Positions 1-8,567 of a stretch of DNA of 64,000 nucleotides are shown in pieces. The stretch's first letter is position 1. The number at the start of each line of letters is the position of its first letter. The stretch covers positions 1,648,304 through 1,712,303 of the forward strand of contig NC_006461.1 of the NCBI RefSeq assembly GCF_000091545.1, read 5' to 3'. Origin of the DNA: Thermus thermophilus HB8 (GTDB lineage Bacteria > Deinococcota > Deinococci > Deinococcales > Thermaceae). The notes under the pieces were generated by a model, which did not search any database, was not told the DNA's origin, and worked only from the letters and a program-made list of their open reading frames with translations. Made by a program: the position numbers and the translations under genes.

Positions 1-348
1 GAAAGGCGCGTTCAGGTAGGGGGCCCGGTGGAGCAAGACGGGGTCCAGGCTGGCCTCGGGCCTCGCCCAGGGGAAAAGCTCCGGGAGGAAAAGGAAGAAG
101 GGGAGGCCCAGAAGCCCCATCAGGGGAAGGAGGCGGGCCAGGGGATAGAGGTAGGGCTCCAAAGGCAGGCCCCAGTGGCTCCTCAAGGCGTTGTGCAGGA
201 GGAGGACGAGGAGGGCCCCCAAGGAGAGGAGGAGGAAGAAGGCGAAGGGGAAGTAGGCGGCGGGCGCGCCGAAGAGGAAGGCCGAGGCGTAGAGCAAAAG
301 CCCCAGCACCCCCGGGGCCAGGCGGCTTGCCTCAATGGACCTCTGCAT
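1..348 (-). CDS. actF: ActF, membrane subunit of alternative complex III (N-terminal part)
   Basis: Last gene of the act operon, cut by the window edge after 116 codons. The visible part begins MQRSIEASRLAP and is dominated by hydrophobic stretches at about residues 12-50 and 77-97, as expected for the multi-helix NrfD-like ActF subunit of the quinol:cytochrome c oxidoreductase complex. The ATG is preceded by AGGAGGTGG at good distance and overlaps the end of actE by 17 bases, so translation is probably coupled. Identity comes mainly from position after actABCDE; the C-terminal part cannot be seen. Confidence 0.75.
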   Translation of the reverse strand, partial: MQRSIEASRLAPGVLGLLLYASAFLFGAPAAYFPFAFFLLLSLGALLVLLLHNALRSHWGLPLEPYLYPLARLLPLMGLLGLPFFLFLPELFPWARPEASLDPVLLHRAPYLNAPF

Positions 349-844
349 GCACCACCTCCTCAGGGCAGGCCTCCGAGAGGAGGCACCGCTTGATGTAGTG
401 GGCGATGAGCCAGCGCTCCCGCTCGGGGATCCGGCTCTTATAAGGAAGCATGCGGCCAAAGCCGTTGGTGGCGGCGAAGTAGAAGTAGCCCTCGGGCTGG
501 TCCCGCACGGCGGGGTCGTGGTAGGAGCGGGGCTTGGGCACGCCCAAGGGGATGGCCCTCCCGTCCCCTTCCCCCCTCACCCCGTGGCAGATGGCGCAGA
601 AGCTCTGGTAGAGCGCCTTTCCCCGGAGGAGGTCCGCCTCGGTGAAGGCGTAGGGGTTTTCCGCAAAGCCCCCCTCGGGCTTGAGCCCAAGCCGCACCGC
701 CTGGTCCAGGTTCTCCCCCAGGGCGACCCGGTCCTCGGGGAAGGCGAGGGGGAGGGGGCTTTCCCGGAAGGCCTTGACCTTGGGCTGGTCCCACATCCAG
801 CCGCACCCGGAAAGGAGAAGGGCGAGCAAGAGAAGGCTACGCAC
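332..844 (-). CDS. actE: ActE, lipoprotein monohaem cytochrome c of alternative complex III
   Basis: 170 aa. The N-terminus is a lipoprotein signal with a lipobox ending at Cys14 (LSGC). One haem-binding CAICH motif lies at residues 83-87, and Met132 in a GRMLPY context is the likely sixth ligand. In the ACIII family ActE is the monohaem subunit that passes electrons from the complex to periplasmic cytochromes or directly to an oxidase. The start is GTG; it overlaps the end of actD by 8 bases and actF by 17 bases. The order between ActD-like and ActF-like membrane genes fits the canonical operon. Confidence 0.88.
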   Translation of the reverse strand: MRSLLLLALLLSGCGWMWDQPKVKAFRESPLPLAFPEDRVALGENLDQAVRLGLKPEGGFAENPYAFTEADLLRGKALYQSFCAICHGVRGEGDGRAIPLGVPKPRSYHDPAVRDQPEGYFYFAATNGFGRMLPYKSRIPERERWLIAHYIKRCLLSEACPEEVVHAEVH

Positions 845-1355
845 GCCGCACCTCCTCCACCTCCGCCCCTAAGGCCCGGAGGAGGTCCCGGGTGGCCTCC
901 GGGTCAAACCGGGGATCGGTGGCGTAGACGAAGAGGGCGGGCCGGTCCACGAGGGCCTCCCGGTAGCGGGGGGCGAGGACGGCGGGGTGGGCGGCCAGGG
1001 GGAGGCCGTTCAGGTAGAGGAGGTAGAGGAAGATCCCCACGGTGATGGTGAGGATGGTGATCTCAAAGGTGACGGGGATGAAGGCGGGCCAGCCCAAAAG
1101 GGGCTTCCCCCCGGCGTTGTGGGGGTAGTCCAGGGTGGTGTAGACCTGGAGGAAGAGGCCGAGGCCCGCCCCCAAGACCCCCAGGAAGAAGGCCATCCAG
1201 GGGATGCGCTCGTCGTGGCCGTACACCGCCTCGAGGCCCTCCAACGGGGTCGGGGTGATGGCCTCCAGGTGGCGGTACCCCGCCTTCTTGAGGGCCTTTA
1301 AGGCCTCAAGAAGCTTCTCCTGCGCGTCAAAGTAGGCCATGTACCCGTACAGCAT
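837..1355 (-). CDS. actD: ActD, DUF3341 membrane subunit of alternative complex III
   Basis: 172 aa with two predicted membrane helices, about residues 52-72 and 93-116, separated by a short loop containing DYPHNAGGKP, and soluble ends. This arrangement is that of ActD (DUF3341 family), a small anchor subunit packed against the NrfD-like subunits. The ATG at 1355 follows AGGGAGG. The gene starts 9 bases after actC and overlaps actE by 8. A second in-frame ATG lies five codons downstream (MAYFD) but has a poorer ribosome site. Confidence 0.87.
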   Translation of the reverse strand: MLYGYMAYFDAQEKLLEALKALKKAGYRHLEAITPTPLEGLEAVYGHDERIPWMAFFLGVLGAGLGLFLQVYTTLDYPHNAGGKPLLGWPAFIPVTFEITILTITVGIFLYLLYLNGLPLAAHPAVLAPRYREALVDRPALFVYATDPRFDPEATRDLLRALGAEVEEVRRA

Positions 1356-1364
1356 GGCGCCTCC

Positions 1365-2711
1365 CTAGTGCTTCCTAAGCTTGTGGTAGAGGTGCAGCAT
1401 CTCCGCCACGGCGATGGGGGGGAAGAGGCGGATGAGGACCGCAAGGCCGAAGAGGAAGAAGCCCAGGGTGCCCAGGAAGAGGGTCCAGTCCACCCAGGTG
1501 GGGGAGTAGAGGTGGAAGTTTCCGGGGAGGAAGTCGTGGGAGAGGCTGATGACCACGATGACGAAGCGCTCCAGCCACATGCCCACGTTGGCCAAAATGG
1601 AGAAGACGAAAAGCCAGGCCACGTTCCTGCGGAACCTGGGGAACCAGAGGGTCTGGAGGAGGACCACGTTGATGAGCATCATGGCCCAGTAGTAGGGGGC
1701 GTAGGGCCCGGTCATGCGCCAAAGCTGCTGGGCCCACTCGGCGGGCTCCGCCGAGTACCAGGCGATGAAGATCTCCAAGAGGTAGGTGTAGGCCACCCCG
1801 AGGCCGCTGGCCAGGGTCACCTTGCCCATCCAGTCCAGGTGGCGCTCGGTGATGACCCCCTCGAGGCGGTACCACCTCCTCAAGGGGATGAGGAGGGTAA
1901 GGGCCATGGCGAAGCCGGAGTAGATGGCCCCGGCGGCGAAGAAGGGCGGGAAGAGGGTGAGGTGCCAGCCCGGCACCACCCCGTAGGCGAAGTCCATGCT
2001 CACCACGGAGTGGACGGAGATGACCACGGGGGTGGCGAGGCCCGCCAAGAGGACGTAGGCCGCCCGGTAGCGCCGCCAGTGGAGGGCGCTCCCCGTCCAG
2101 CCTAAGGAAAGCCACCCGTAAAGCTTCTTCCGCCAGCCCTGGCTCCTCTCCCGAAGAAGGGCGAGGTCGGGGATGAGGCCCAGGTAGAGGAAGAGGGTGG
2201 AGATGGTGAGGTAGGTGAAGATGGCCAGGACGTCCCAGGAGAGGGGGCTTTTGTACTGGGGCCAGAGGGCCATGTGGGTGGGGTAGGGCAGGATCCAGTA
2301 GAAGTTCTGCGGCCGCCCCATGTGGATCAGGGGGTAGGTGGCGGCGCAGAGGACGGCGAAGAGGGTCATGGCCTCGGTGATCCGGTTTAAGGAGTCCCGC
2401 CAGTTCTGGCGCATGAGGACGAGGATGGCGCTGATCAGGGTCCCGGCGTGGCCGATGCCGATCCACCAGACGAAGTGGACGATGTCAAACCCCCAGACGA
2501 CGGGCTGGTTGATCCCCCAGGTGCCGAGGCCCTTGGTGAAGGTGACGAAGATGGCGTAGAGCCAGGCCAGAGTCAGGACGAAGCCCACCGCCGCCACCAC
2601 CTTCCAGGGCCTGGGCGGGGGCTTCTCCACGGGCTCCAAGAGCTTCTCCACCAGGGACCTTTCCGTCCACTCCCCCTGGATGAGGTCGTGGTCCGGGTGC
2701 CGTTCAGGCAT
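1365..2711 (-). CDS. actC: ActC, NrfD-like quinol-interacting membrane subunit
   Basis: 448 aa, polytopic, about ten hydrophobic helices after a 40-residue polar N-terminus. It belongs to the NrfD/PsrC family; ActC is proposed to contact the quinol and to sit below the iron-sulfur subunit ActB. Many His and Trp residues lie in the helix-rich part, for example VHFVWWIGIGHAGTL near residue 80. The gene overlaps actB by 8 bases and is followed 9 bases later by actD, consistent with one transcript from actA. Confidence 0.9.
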   Translation of the reverse strand: MPERHPDHDLIQGEWTERSLVEKLLEPVEKPPPRPWKVVAAVGFVLTLAWLYAIFVTFTKGLGTWGINQPVVWGFDIVHFVWWIGIGHAGTLISAILVLMRQNWRDSLNRITEAMTLFAVLCAATYPLIHMGRPQNFYWILPYPTHMALWPQYKSPLSWDVLAIFTYLTISTLFLYLGLIPDLALLRERSQGWRKKLYGWLSLGWTGSALHWRRYRAAYVLLAGLATPVVISVHSVVSMDFAYGVVPGWHLTLFPPFFAAGAIYSGFAMALTLLIPLRRWYRLEGVITERHLDWMGKVTLASGLGVAYTYLLEIFIAWYSAEPAEWAQQLWRMTGPYAPYYWAMMLINVVLLQTLWFPRFRRNVAWLFVFSILANVGMWLERFVIVVISLSHDFLPGNFHLYSPTWVDWTLFLGTLGFFLFGLAVLIRLFPPIAVAEMLHLYHKLRKH

Positions 2712-5334
2712 GGCCTCCCTCCTTCCTAAGCCTGGGGTTGGGGTTCTTCAGGTGGGCGAGGTAGGTGGTCCGGGGCCAGGTGTTCACCTCCTCCAAGAGG
2801 ACGTAGTGGCGGCCCTCCTCCCGGTGGGCGTGGATGGGGTCCTCGGGGTCCAGGAGGTCCCCGAAGTGGATGGCCCGCCCGGGGCAGACCTCCTGGCAGG
2901 CGGTGACCACCTCCCCGGTGCGGATCCTCCGCCCCTCCCTCGCGGCCTCCGCCCGGGCGAGCTCTATGCGCTGGACGCAGTAGGTGCACTTCTCCATGAC
3001 GCCCCGGCTTCTCACCGTCACCTCGGGGTTCATGAGGAGGGCAAGGGGGCTTTCCTTGGCCCGCCTCGGGTCCCCTTGGCCTATGAAGGCCTCGGCGTAG
3101 GGGAAGAAGTTGAAGCGCCGGGCCTTGTAGGGGCAGTTGGCGGAGCAGTACTTCGTGCCCACGCAGCGGTTGTAGACCATGAGGTTGAGCCCCTCGGGGG
3201 AGTGCTCCGTGGCGGCCACGGGGCAGACCGCCTCGCAGGGGGCCTTCTCGCAGTGCTGGCACATCACGGGCTGGTGGAAGACGCCCTCCTCGGCGAAGTA
3301 GCGGTCCAGGCGGATCCAGTGCATCTCCCGGCCCTTCCCTACCTCCTCCTTCCCCACCACGGGGATGTTGTTCTCCACCTGGCAGGCGAGGACGCAAAGC
3401 CCGCACCCCACGCAGCGGGCGAGGTCCACGGTCATGGCCCAGGCGTGCTCCCCCTGGGGCCAGGGGGGGTAGAAGGAGACGCGCTTCTCCTCCTTGGGCT
3501 GGGCCTTGCGCGCCTCCTCCTCGGTGAGGACCTTCACCGCCTCCACCTCGCCCAAGTAACCGTGGTACTGGGTGGAGACGAGAGGGTAGTCGCGGCCCGT
3601 GGGCAGGACCTCCGCGGGGAAGACCGTCCCTTCGGGGTGGAAGAAGTGGGAGAGGGGGGCCACAAGGCTTCCCTCGGGGAGGAGGGGGAGGGGCCAGAGG
3701 GGGAGGAGGGCCTCCCTTCCGGAAGCCCGCACCCGAAGGAGGGGCCTTCTGGGGTCGGCGCGCCGCTCCCGGGCGCGGATCCCCTCAAGAAGCCCCCAGG
3801 CCTCCGCCTCCCTCTCCCCGGCGAGGAGGGCCCCGTCCCAGACCAAGAGGGAGAGGGGCCGGGGAAGCTCTTGGAGGTAGGGGTTTTCCCGGTAGCGGCC
3901 GTCAAAAAGGCGCGCGTCCGGGCGGAGGGTGAGCTCCAGGGGGGCCTCCCGCCGCAAGGGGGAAAGGCGGCCCTCCAGGCCGGGGAGGGGCTCCAGGGCC
4001 AAAGGCTTTGCCTCCTCCAGGGGCCGGCCCTCGGCCAGAGCCCGCCTCTCCTCGTCGGTGAGGCCGGGAAGCCCCTCCCCCAAAAGCCCCGCCAGCACCT
4101 CCTCCAGGCTTTTCCCGCCGTAGAGGGGCTTGAGGAGGGCTTGGGCGGGCCAGAGGCGGCCCCAGGCGTCCCGGGCGGGGCTTGCCGCCTCCAGGGGGTG
4201 GGCCAAGGGGAGGCTATGGGGCGCCTCCTTCGGGTAGAGGGAGAGGACCGCGGCGAAGGCCTTGCCCTCTAGGCCCGGCAGGGGGCCTTCCGCCGCCCAG
4301 ACGAGGCGGGAAGCCGCTTCCGCCTCGAGGAAGGCCCGGGGGGTGGCGGGCTCGGCCTCCAGCGGCGGCACGTAGGCCACGGGGGCCTTAAGCCTCGCGT
4401 TCACCGCCATGGCCAGGGCCTGGGCGGCGGGGGTGAGGTGGACCCCGGGGAGGAGGAGCCCTCCCCGCTCAAGGTCCTCCACCAGGGCGGGGAGGAAGCC
4501 CCCGTAGTCCGAGGCGGGGCTTCCCGGGAGGACCCCGAGGGCCTTCGCCAGGTCCAGGAGGAAGGCCTCGAGGGCGCTGGGCTTCAGGGCCAGGCGGTGG
4601 TCGGCCATGGCGCCAAGCAGCCCCGCCCCGCTCTCCACGGCGTAGATGCGGTTCATGGGGGGAAGGCGCCTCTGGCTTAGGGCGGCCCACCAGCCGTAGC
4701 CCGCCGGGTGCTCGTGGAGGTCCACGTCCAGGAGGAGCACGGTCTCGGCCTTCTCAGGGCTGTAGACGGGCCAGGCCCTCTGCCCGAAGGCGAGTTCCGC
4801 CCCCCGGTAGACGTTCTCCAGGCTCCAGGCCTCAAACCGGGCCACCCGGAGGTTGGGGTAGCGGGCCTGGGCCCTCTGGAGGAGGGCCTCGAGCCTAGGC
4901 GAGGTGGTGCGGGGGAGGACGAAAAGGGTCTCGCCTTGCGCCAAAGCCTCCCGCCAGGCGGCGTAAAACCCCTCCCAGTCCGGGGCTTTGCCCCTGCGGG
5001 CCGGGTCGTAGAGGCTGTAAAGCCCCGCAAGGGGGTAGGGCCCCATGGCCTCCCCTTGGGGGACGAGGAAGAGGGGCCTTCCCTGGTAGGTGCGCACCCG
5101 CACGGGCTCGGCGAAGCCCGCGTGGGGCAGGGCGGTGAAGAACTCCCTCCGCCCGCCCTCCACCACCCCCTCGGGCTGGCGCACGTAGGGCACCCCCTTG
5201 CGCCGCACCACCGGGGTGCAGGCCGCCAAGGAGACAAGGCCCAGGGCCAGAAACCCCCTCCGGGTCACGGGACCGAAGGGAAACTCCTCCCGGAAAAGCC
5301 CTCGCTCCAACGCCTCCTGGGGTCCTCTGCGCAT
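2704..5334 (-). CDS. actB: ActB, iron-sulfur subunit of alternative complex III (molybdopterin-oxidoreductase fold fused to ferredoxin domain)
   Basis: 876 aa. The N-terminus has a twin-arginine signal, TRRGFLALG, with a following Cys in LAAC, so the protein is probably exported folded and may be lipid-anchored. Residues of roughly 50-600 are the degenerate molybdopterin-oxidoreductase-like region that in ACIII carries no Mo cofactor. From about residue 625 to 830 there are four Cys clusters: CVGCGLCVLAC, CQHCEKAPCEAVC, CVGTKYCSANC and CTYC with a distant CQEVC, as needed for three [4Fe-4S] and one [3Fe-4S] cluster. The gene begins 9 bases after actA and overlaps actC by 8. Confidence 0.93.
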   Translation of the reverse strand: MRRGPQEALERGLFREEFPFGPVTRRGFLALGLVSLAACTPVVRRKGVPYVRQPEGVVEGGRREFFTALPHAGFAEPVRVRTYQGRPLFLVPQGEAMGPYPLAGLYSLYDPARRGKAPDWEGFYAAWREALAQGETLFVLPRTTSPRLEALLQRAQARYPNLRVARFEAWSLENVYRGAELAFGQRAWPVYSPEKAETVLLLDVDLHEHPAGYGWWAALSQRRLPPMNRIYAVESGAGLLGAMADHRLALKPSALEAFLLDLAKALGVLPGSPASDYGGFLPALVEDLERGGLLLPGVHLTPAAQALAMAVNARLKAPVAYVPPLEAEPATPRAFLEAEAASRLVWAAEGPLPGLEGKAFAAVLSLYPKEAPHSLPLAHPLEAASPARDAWGRLWPAQALLKPLYGGKSLEEVLAGLLGEGLPGLTDEERRALAEGRPLEEAKPLALEPLPGLEGRLSPLRREAPLELTLRPDARLFDGRYRENPYLQELPRPLSLLVWDGALLAGEREAEAWGLLEGIRARERRADPRRPLLRVRASGREALLPLWPLPLLPEGSLVAPLSHFFHPEGTVFPAEVLPTGRDYPLVSTQYHGYLGEVEAVKVLTEEEARKAQPKEEKRVSFYPPWPQGEHAWAMTVDLARCVGCGLCVLACQVENNIPVVGKEEVGKGREMHWIRLDRYFAEEGVFHQPVMCQHCEKAPCEAVCPVAATEHSPEGLNLMVYNRCVGTKYCSANCPYKARRFNFFPYAEAFIGQGDPRRAKESPLALLMNPEVTVRSRGVMEKCTYCVQRIELARAEAAREGRRIRTGEVVTACQEVCPGRAIHFGDLLDPEDPIHAHREEGRHYVLLEEVNTWPRTTYLAHLKNPNPRLRKEGGHA

Positions 5335-5343
5335 ACCTCCTCC

Positions 5344-5982
5344 CTAGCGGTGGCAGATGTTGCAGCTCGTGAGCTCCTCGGGGGGCCGGACGTGGTAGAG
5401 CTTGAGGAGCTCCCGTCCCAACTCGGGGTCCGGAACGTAGGCCATGTTGAAGACCTGCTCCCGGGGCCTCAGGCGCGGTGCGGGGTTCCGGTGGCAGTCC
5501 AGGCAGAACTTCATGGTGAAGGCCTTGGGCTGGTAGACCACGGGCATCTGGTCCACCCGGCCGTGGCACTCGGCGCACCCCACCCCCTTGGCCACGTGAG
5601 GGGCGTGGTGGAAGTAGACGAAGTCGGGGAGGTTGACCACCCGGTTCCAGCGGAGGGGCTCCCCTTTCTCCCAGCTCTCCCGCACGAGGGCCAGGTTGGG
5701 GCTATCCGGCTTCACGTAGAGGTGGCAGGTCATGCAGGTCTCCGTGGGGGGAAGCCCGGCGTAGGGGGCGTACTCCACGGCGGAATGACAGTAGCGGCAG
5801 GAAAGGCCGAGACCCCCGGCGTGGAAGGCGTGGCTGAAGGGGACGGGCTGGGGCACGGGCCGCCCCTCCCGCTGCTCCAAAGCCCCCACCGCCACCCCGG
5901 AGAAGACCAGGACCAAGGCGAGGAAGACCCCCAACACCGACCCCCAGAAGAGGGTCTTGAGCCAACGGTTTCTCCGTCTCAT
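5344..5982 (-). CDS. actA: ActA, pentahaem membrane-anchored cytochrome c
   Basis: 212 aa from the preferred start. A positively charged N-terminus and one membrane helix (about residues 8-33) anchor the protein; the rest is periplasmic with five CXXCH motifs at about residues 62-66, 83-87, 136-140, 160-164 and 207-211, the last one at the extreme C-terminus. Five haems is the number known for ActA. The ATG at 5982 follows GGGGTGG at suitable distance; a TTG five codons upstream overlaps that site and is less likely. First gene of actABCDEF. Confidence 0.92.
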   Translation of the reverse strand: MRRRNRWLKTLFWGSVLGVFLALVLVFSGVAVGALEQREGRPVPQPVPFSHAFHAGGLGLSCRYCHSAVEYAPYAGLPPTETCMTCHLYVKPDSPNLALVRESWEKGEPLRWNRVVNLPDFVYFHHAPHVAKGVGCAECHGRVDQMPVVYQPKAFTMKFCLDCHRNPAPRLRPREQVFNMAYVPDPELGRELLKLYHVRPPEELTSCNICHR

Positions 5983-6039
5983 AGGCCACCCCGGCAAAGA
6001 GGTCCACCAGATACCCGCTCCTAGGGCTTGCTCAGGGGT

Positions 6040-6072
6040 ACACTACACCAGGGGCCTCGGGACATTTGTCCC
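6040..6072 (-). promoter_or_regulatory. Putative act operon promoter with a palindrome over the -35 region
   Basis: On the minus strand a TAGTGT hexamer (6040-6045) could be the -10 box, giving a leader of about 58 bases before actA. Seventeen bases upstream the expected -35 position holds only CAAATG, a poor match. That position is the centre of the inverted repeat GGGACA-TT-TGTCCC (6059-6072). A weak -35 under a palindrome suggests a regulator site. This is inference from sequence alone. Confidence 0.35.
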
Positions 6073-6076
6073 TATA

Positions 6077-6111
6077 CGAAAAGGCCGCCCGGGAAGACCC
6101 GAAAGCGGCCT
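6077..6111 (-). terminator. Intrinsic terminator of the PEGA-repeat gene
   Basis: Read on the minus strand: stem AGGCCGC (6105-6111) pairs with GCGGCCT (6082-6088); an inner stem CGGG/CCCG (6090-6101) extends the hairpin, and a short run of T follows. It lies 28 bases after the stop codon of the PEGA gene and just upstream of the act promoter region, so it insulates the two units. Confidence 0.8.
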
Positions 6112-6138
6112 CTTCGCCTTCGCTTTCTGGGGAACGCC

Positions 6139-7548
6139 TCAGCGCCCCAGGGGCACCATCTGGAAGCGGAGGACCCGGTCCCCGCTCACCTGGAGCGTCT
6201 GGACCAGGGTGCGGTAGCCCGGGGCCACCAGGGTGAGCTCGTGCTCGCCGAAGGGGACCTCGAGGCGGAGGTAGCCCTCCCGGGTGCGGCCCACCTCCTC
6301 CCCGTCCAGGAAGACCCGGGCCTCCACGTTGACGTAGACCTCGAGGGTGGCCCTAAGGGGGACGAGCTCCACGGAAAGCCTCAGGGTCTCCTCGGGGCGG
6401 ACCTCCACCCGGGCACGGTACTCCGCGTACCCCGGGGCCAGGAGCCGCACCTCGTGGAGGCCCGCCTCCAAAGAGAGGCTCAAGGGCGCCCGCCCCACCA
6501 GGCGGCCGTCCACGTAGACCTCCGCCCCCTCGGGCCGGGCCTCGAGGACCAGGGTCCCCTCCCGGAGCAGGGGGACGAGGCGGGCGAAGACCTGGGCGCG
6601 CTCCCCTTCCCGGACCCGGACCTCCACCCGGTAGGGGGCGTACCCGGGAAGCCTAAGCTCCACCTGGTACCGCCCCTCGGGGAGGCGGAGGGCGAGGGGG
6701 GTCCTCCCCCGGAGCGCCCCGTCCACGTAGACCTCCGCGCCCTGAGGGCTGGAGGAGACGGACAAGACCCCCTCCTTCTTGGGCTCGGGGACGAGCCGGG
6801 CGAAGACCCGGACCCGCTCCCCGGGACGGGCGTTCACCGTGGCTCGGTAGGGCGCGTACCCGGGAAGCCTGAGCTCCACCTCGTGCCGCCCGGGGCGCAC
6901 GGCGAGGCTCAAGGGGGTCCTGCCCTCCCGCCCGCCGTCCACGTAGACCTCGGCCCCCCGGGGGCTGGAGTCCACCTCGAGGGTGGCCTCCGCGGGCGGC
7001 GGGGCCTCCCCCCGCCCCACGTAGTAGCGGGCCACGTCCGTCACCCAGTCCTTGGCGGGAACCGGCTTGATGACGATGGAGAGGGCGCGGGCCAAGCCCT
7101 CCCAGCCCTGGACCCGCACCTCGCCCCGCTCCACGTCCAGGATCTCCGCCACGGAGAGGGGGCGGCGGCTCGCCACCGCCAGGATCCTGTCCTCCCCCTC
7201 GGGGCCGGTGATGGTGTAGCGGTAGCGGGCCCCCTCCGGGGGAAAACGCCGGGTCTCCCCCGCCCGGAGGAAGTTGTCCCTCTCGTAGGGGTTGGGCAGG
7301 ATGGGGTCAATGCGGCCGTCGGCGTTGATGTTGAAGAGGTAGACGTAGGCGTCCTGGTTGACGCGCACGTAGATGTAAATGGACTCGCCGATCCGGTAGA
7401 CGGCGTTCCCCCGCTTGGCCGGATCCTTGTCCACCCAGACCTGGACCTCGAGGTCCGTGGGCACCGGGTTGACGATGATCCCCTGGGGGTTGATCTCCTG
7501 GGCCAACGCGGCCCCAAGCCCCAAGACCGCCAGCAACAGCTTCCGCAT
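6139..7548 (-). CDS. Secreted DUF4384 protein with four PEGA repeats
   Basis: 469 aa. A short signal peptide (MRKLLLAVLGLGAALAQ) is followed by a DUF4384-like domain at about residues 25-170 (SIYIYVRVNQDAYVYLFN). From about residue 200 there are four tandem PEGA-type modules of about 68 residues with the core GAEVYVDG, GRTPL and LPGYAPYR; the last one has diverged (ARVFLDGEEVGRT). PEGA modules are small beta-sandwiches found in cell-surface proteins, often next to S-layer anchors. The ATG at 7548 follows GGAGGTGAGG; a GTG five codons earlier overlaps that ribosome site and was rejected. Molecular partner unknown. Confidence 0.8.
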   Translation of the reverse strand: MRKLLLAVLGLGAALAQEINPQGIIVNPVPTDLEVQVWVDKDPAKRGNAVYRIGESIYIYVRVNQDAYVYLFNINADGRIDPILPNPYERDNFLRAGETRRFPPEGARYRYTITGPEGEDRILAVASRRPLSVAEILDVERGEVRVQGWEGLARALSIVIKPVPAKDWVTDVARYYVGRGEAPPPAEATLEVDSSPRGAEVYVDGGREGRTPLSLAVRPGRHEVELRLPGYAPYRATVNARPGERVRVFARLVPEPKKEGVLSVSSSPQGAEVYVDGALRGRTPLALRLPEGRYQVELRLPGYAPYRVEVRVREGERAQVFARLVPLLREGTLVLEARPEGAEVYVDGRLVGRAPLSLSLEAGLHEVRLLAPGYAEYRARVEVRPEETLRLSVELVPLRATLEVYVNVEARVFLDGEEVGRTREGYLRLEVPFGEHELTLVAPGYRTLVQTLQVSGDRVLRFQMVPLGR

Positions 7549-7616
7549 AGGCCTCACCTCCACCCCCAGGGTACGCCTTCCGTGTGAAAACCCTGAGGGA
7601 CCTGGCCCAACGTCCC

Positions 7617-8567
7617 TTAAGGCTCGGCGAAGGCGCCCAGGGAGCGGAAGCGGCGGTAGCGGTCCTCGTAGAGGGCCTCCGGGGAGAGGCCCTTGAGCTC
7701 CTCCAGGGCCTTTAGGAGGGCCTCCTTGATGTTCCGGATGGCCCGGTCGGGGTCCTTATGGGCCCCGCCCTCGGGTTCGGGGACGATGGCGTCCACCACC
7801 TTGAGCTGGAGGAGGTCCTTCGCCGTGAGCTTCAAGGCCTCGGCGGCCTTGGGGGCCTCCTTGGCGTCCCGCCAGAGGATGGCGGCGCAGGACTCCGGGC
7901 TGATCACGGAGTACCAGGCGTTCTCCAGGATGAGGACCCGGTTGGCCACGGCGATGGCCAAGGCCCCCCCGCTTCCCCCCTCCCCCAGGATCACCGTCAC
8001 GGCGGGGACCCGGAGGCGGCTCATCCGCTGAATGCTCTGGGCGATGACCCAGGCCTGGCCCCGCTCTTCGGCGGAGACCCCGGGGTAGGCCCCGGGGGTG
8101 TCCACGAAGGTGAGAAAGGGGTAGCCGAAACGGTCCGCCAGGTCCATGAGGCGCATGGCCTTGCGGTACCCCTCGGGGTGGGGCATGCCGAAGTTGCGCT
8201 GGAGGTTCTCCTTGGTGTCCCGGCCCTTCTGGTGCCCCACCACCACCACCTTCTCCCCCTCCAGGTAGGCGAGCCCCCCCACGATGGCGGGGTCGTCGGC
8301 GAAGGCCCGGTCCCCGTGGAGCTCTATGAAGTCCTGGAAGGCCTTCTCCAGGACGTCCAGGGTGGTGGGCCTCCCGGAGGCCCGGGCCAGCTGGACCCGC
8401 TGCCAGGGGGTGAGGTTCTCGTAGGTCTCCTTCCTGAGCCGGGCCAGGCGCTCCTCCAGGAGGCGGATCTCGGCCTCCAGGTCCACCCCCGTGGCCTTGG
8501 CCGTCTCCTTGAGCTCGGCGATGCGCCGTTCCAGCTCCAGAATGGGCTTTTCAAACTCCAGGGGCAT
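7617..8567 (-). CDS. accA: Acetyl-CoA carboxylase carboxyltransferase alpha subunit
   Basis: 316 aa, the family's normal length. With AccD it forms the carboxyltransferase that moves CO2 from carboxybiotin to acetyl-CoA, giving malonyl-CoA for fatty-acid synthesis. The N-terminal ELERRIAELKE helix, HQKGRDTKENLQRNFGMPHPEG and EGGSGGALAIA blocks are characteristic of AccA. The ATG lies inside the end of accD (17-base overlap), so the two subunits are translationally coupled. Cytosolic. Confidence 0.97.
   Translation of the reverse strand: MPLEFEKPILELERRIAELKETAKATGVDLEAEIRLLEERLARLRKETYENLTPWQRVQLARASGRPTTLDVLEKAFQDFIELHGDRAFADDPAIVGGLAYLEGEKVVVVGHQKGRDTKENLQRNFGMPHPEGYRKAMRLMDLADRFGYPFLTFVDTPGAYPGVSAEERGQAWVIAQSIQRMSRLRVPAVTVILGEGGSGGALAIAVANRVLILENAWYSVISPESCAAILWRDAKEAPKAAEALKLTAKDLLQLKVVDAIVPEPEGGAHKDPDRAIRNIKEALLKALEELKGLSPEALYEDRYRRFRSLGAFAEP

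Noticed and set aside
5982..5997. TTG start for actA five codons upstream.
   Set aside because: It overlaps the GGGGTGG ribosome site of the ATG at 5982.
6180..7000. Tandem near-identical blocks in the PEGA gene as a possible DNA repeat or assembly artefact.
   Set aside because: The blocks diverge in sequence and align as protein modules of one frame; they are ordinary domain repeats.
7548..7563. GTG start for the PEGA protein.
   Set aside because: It lies within the GGAGGTGAGG ribosome site of the ATG that begins a clean signal peptide.
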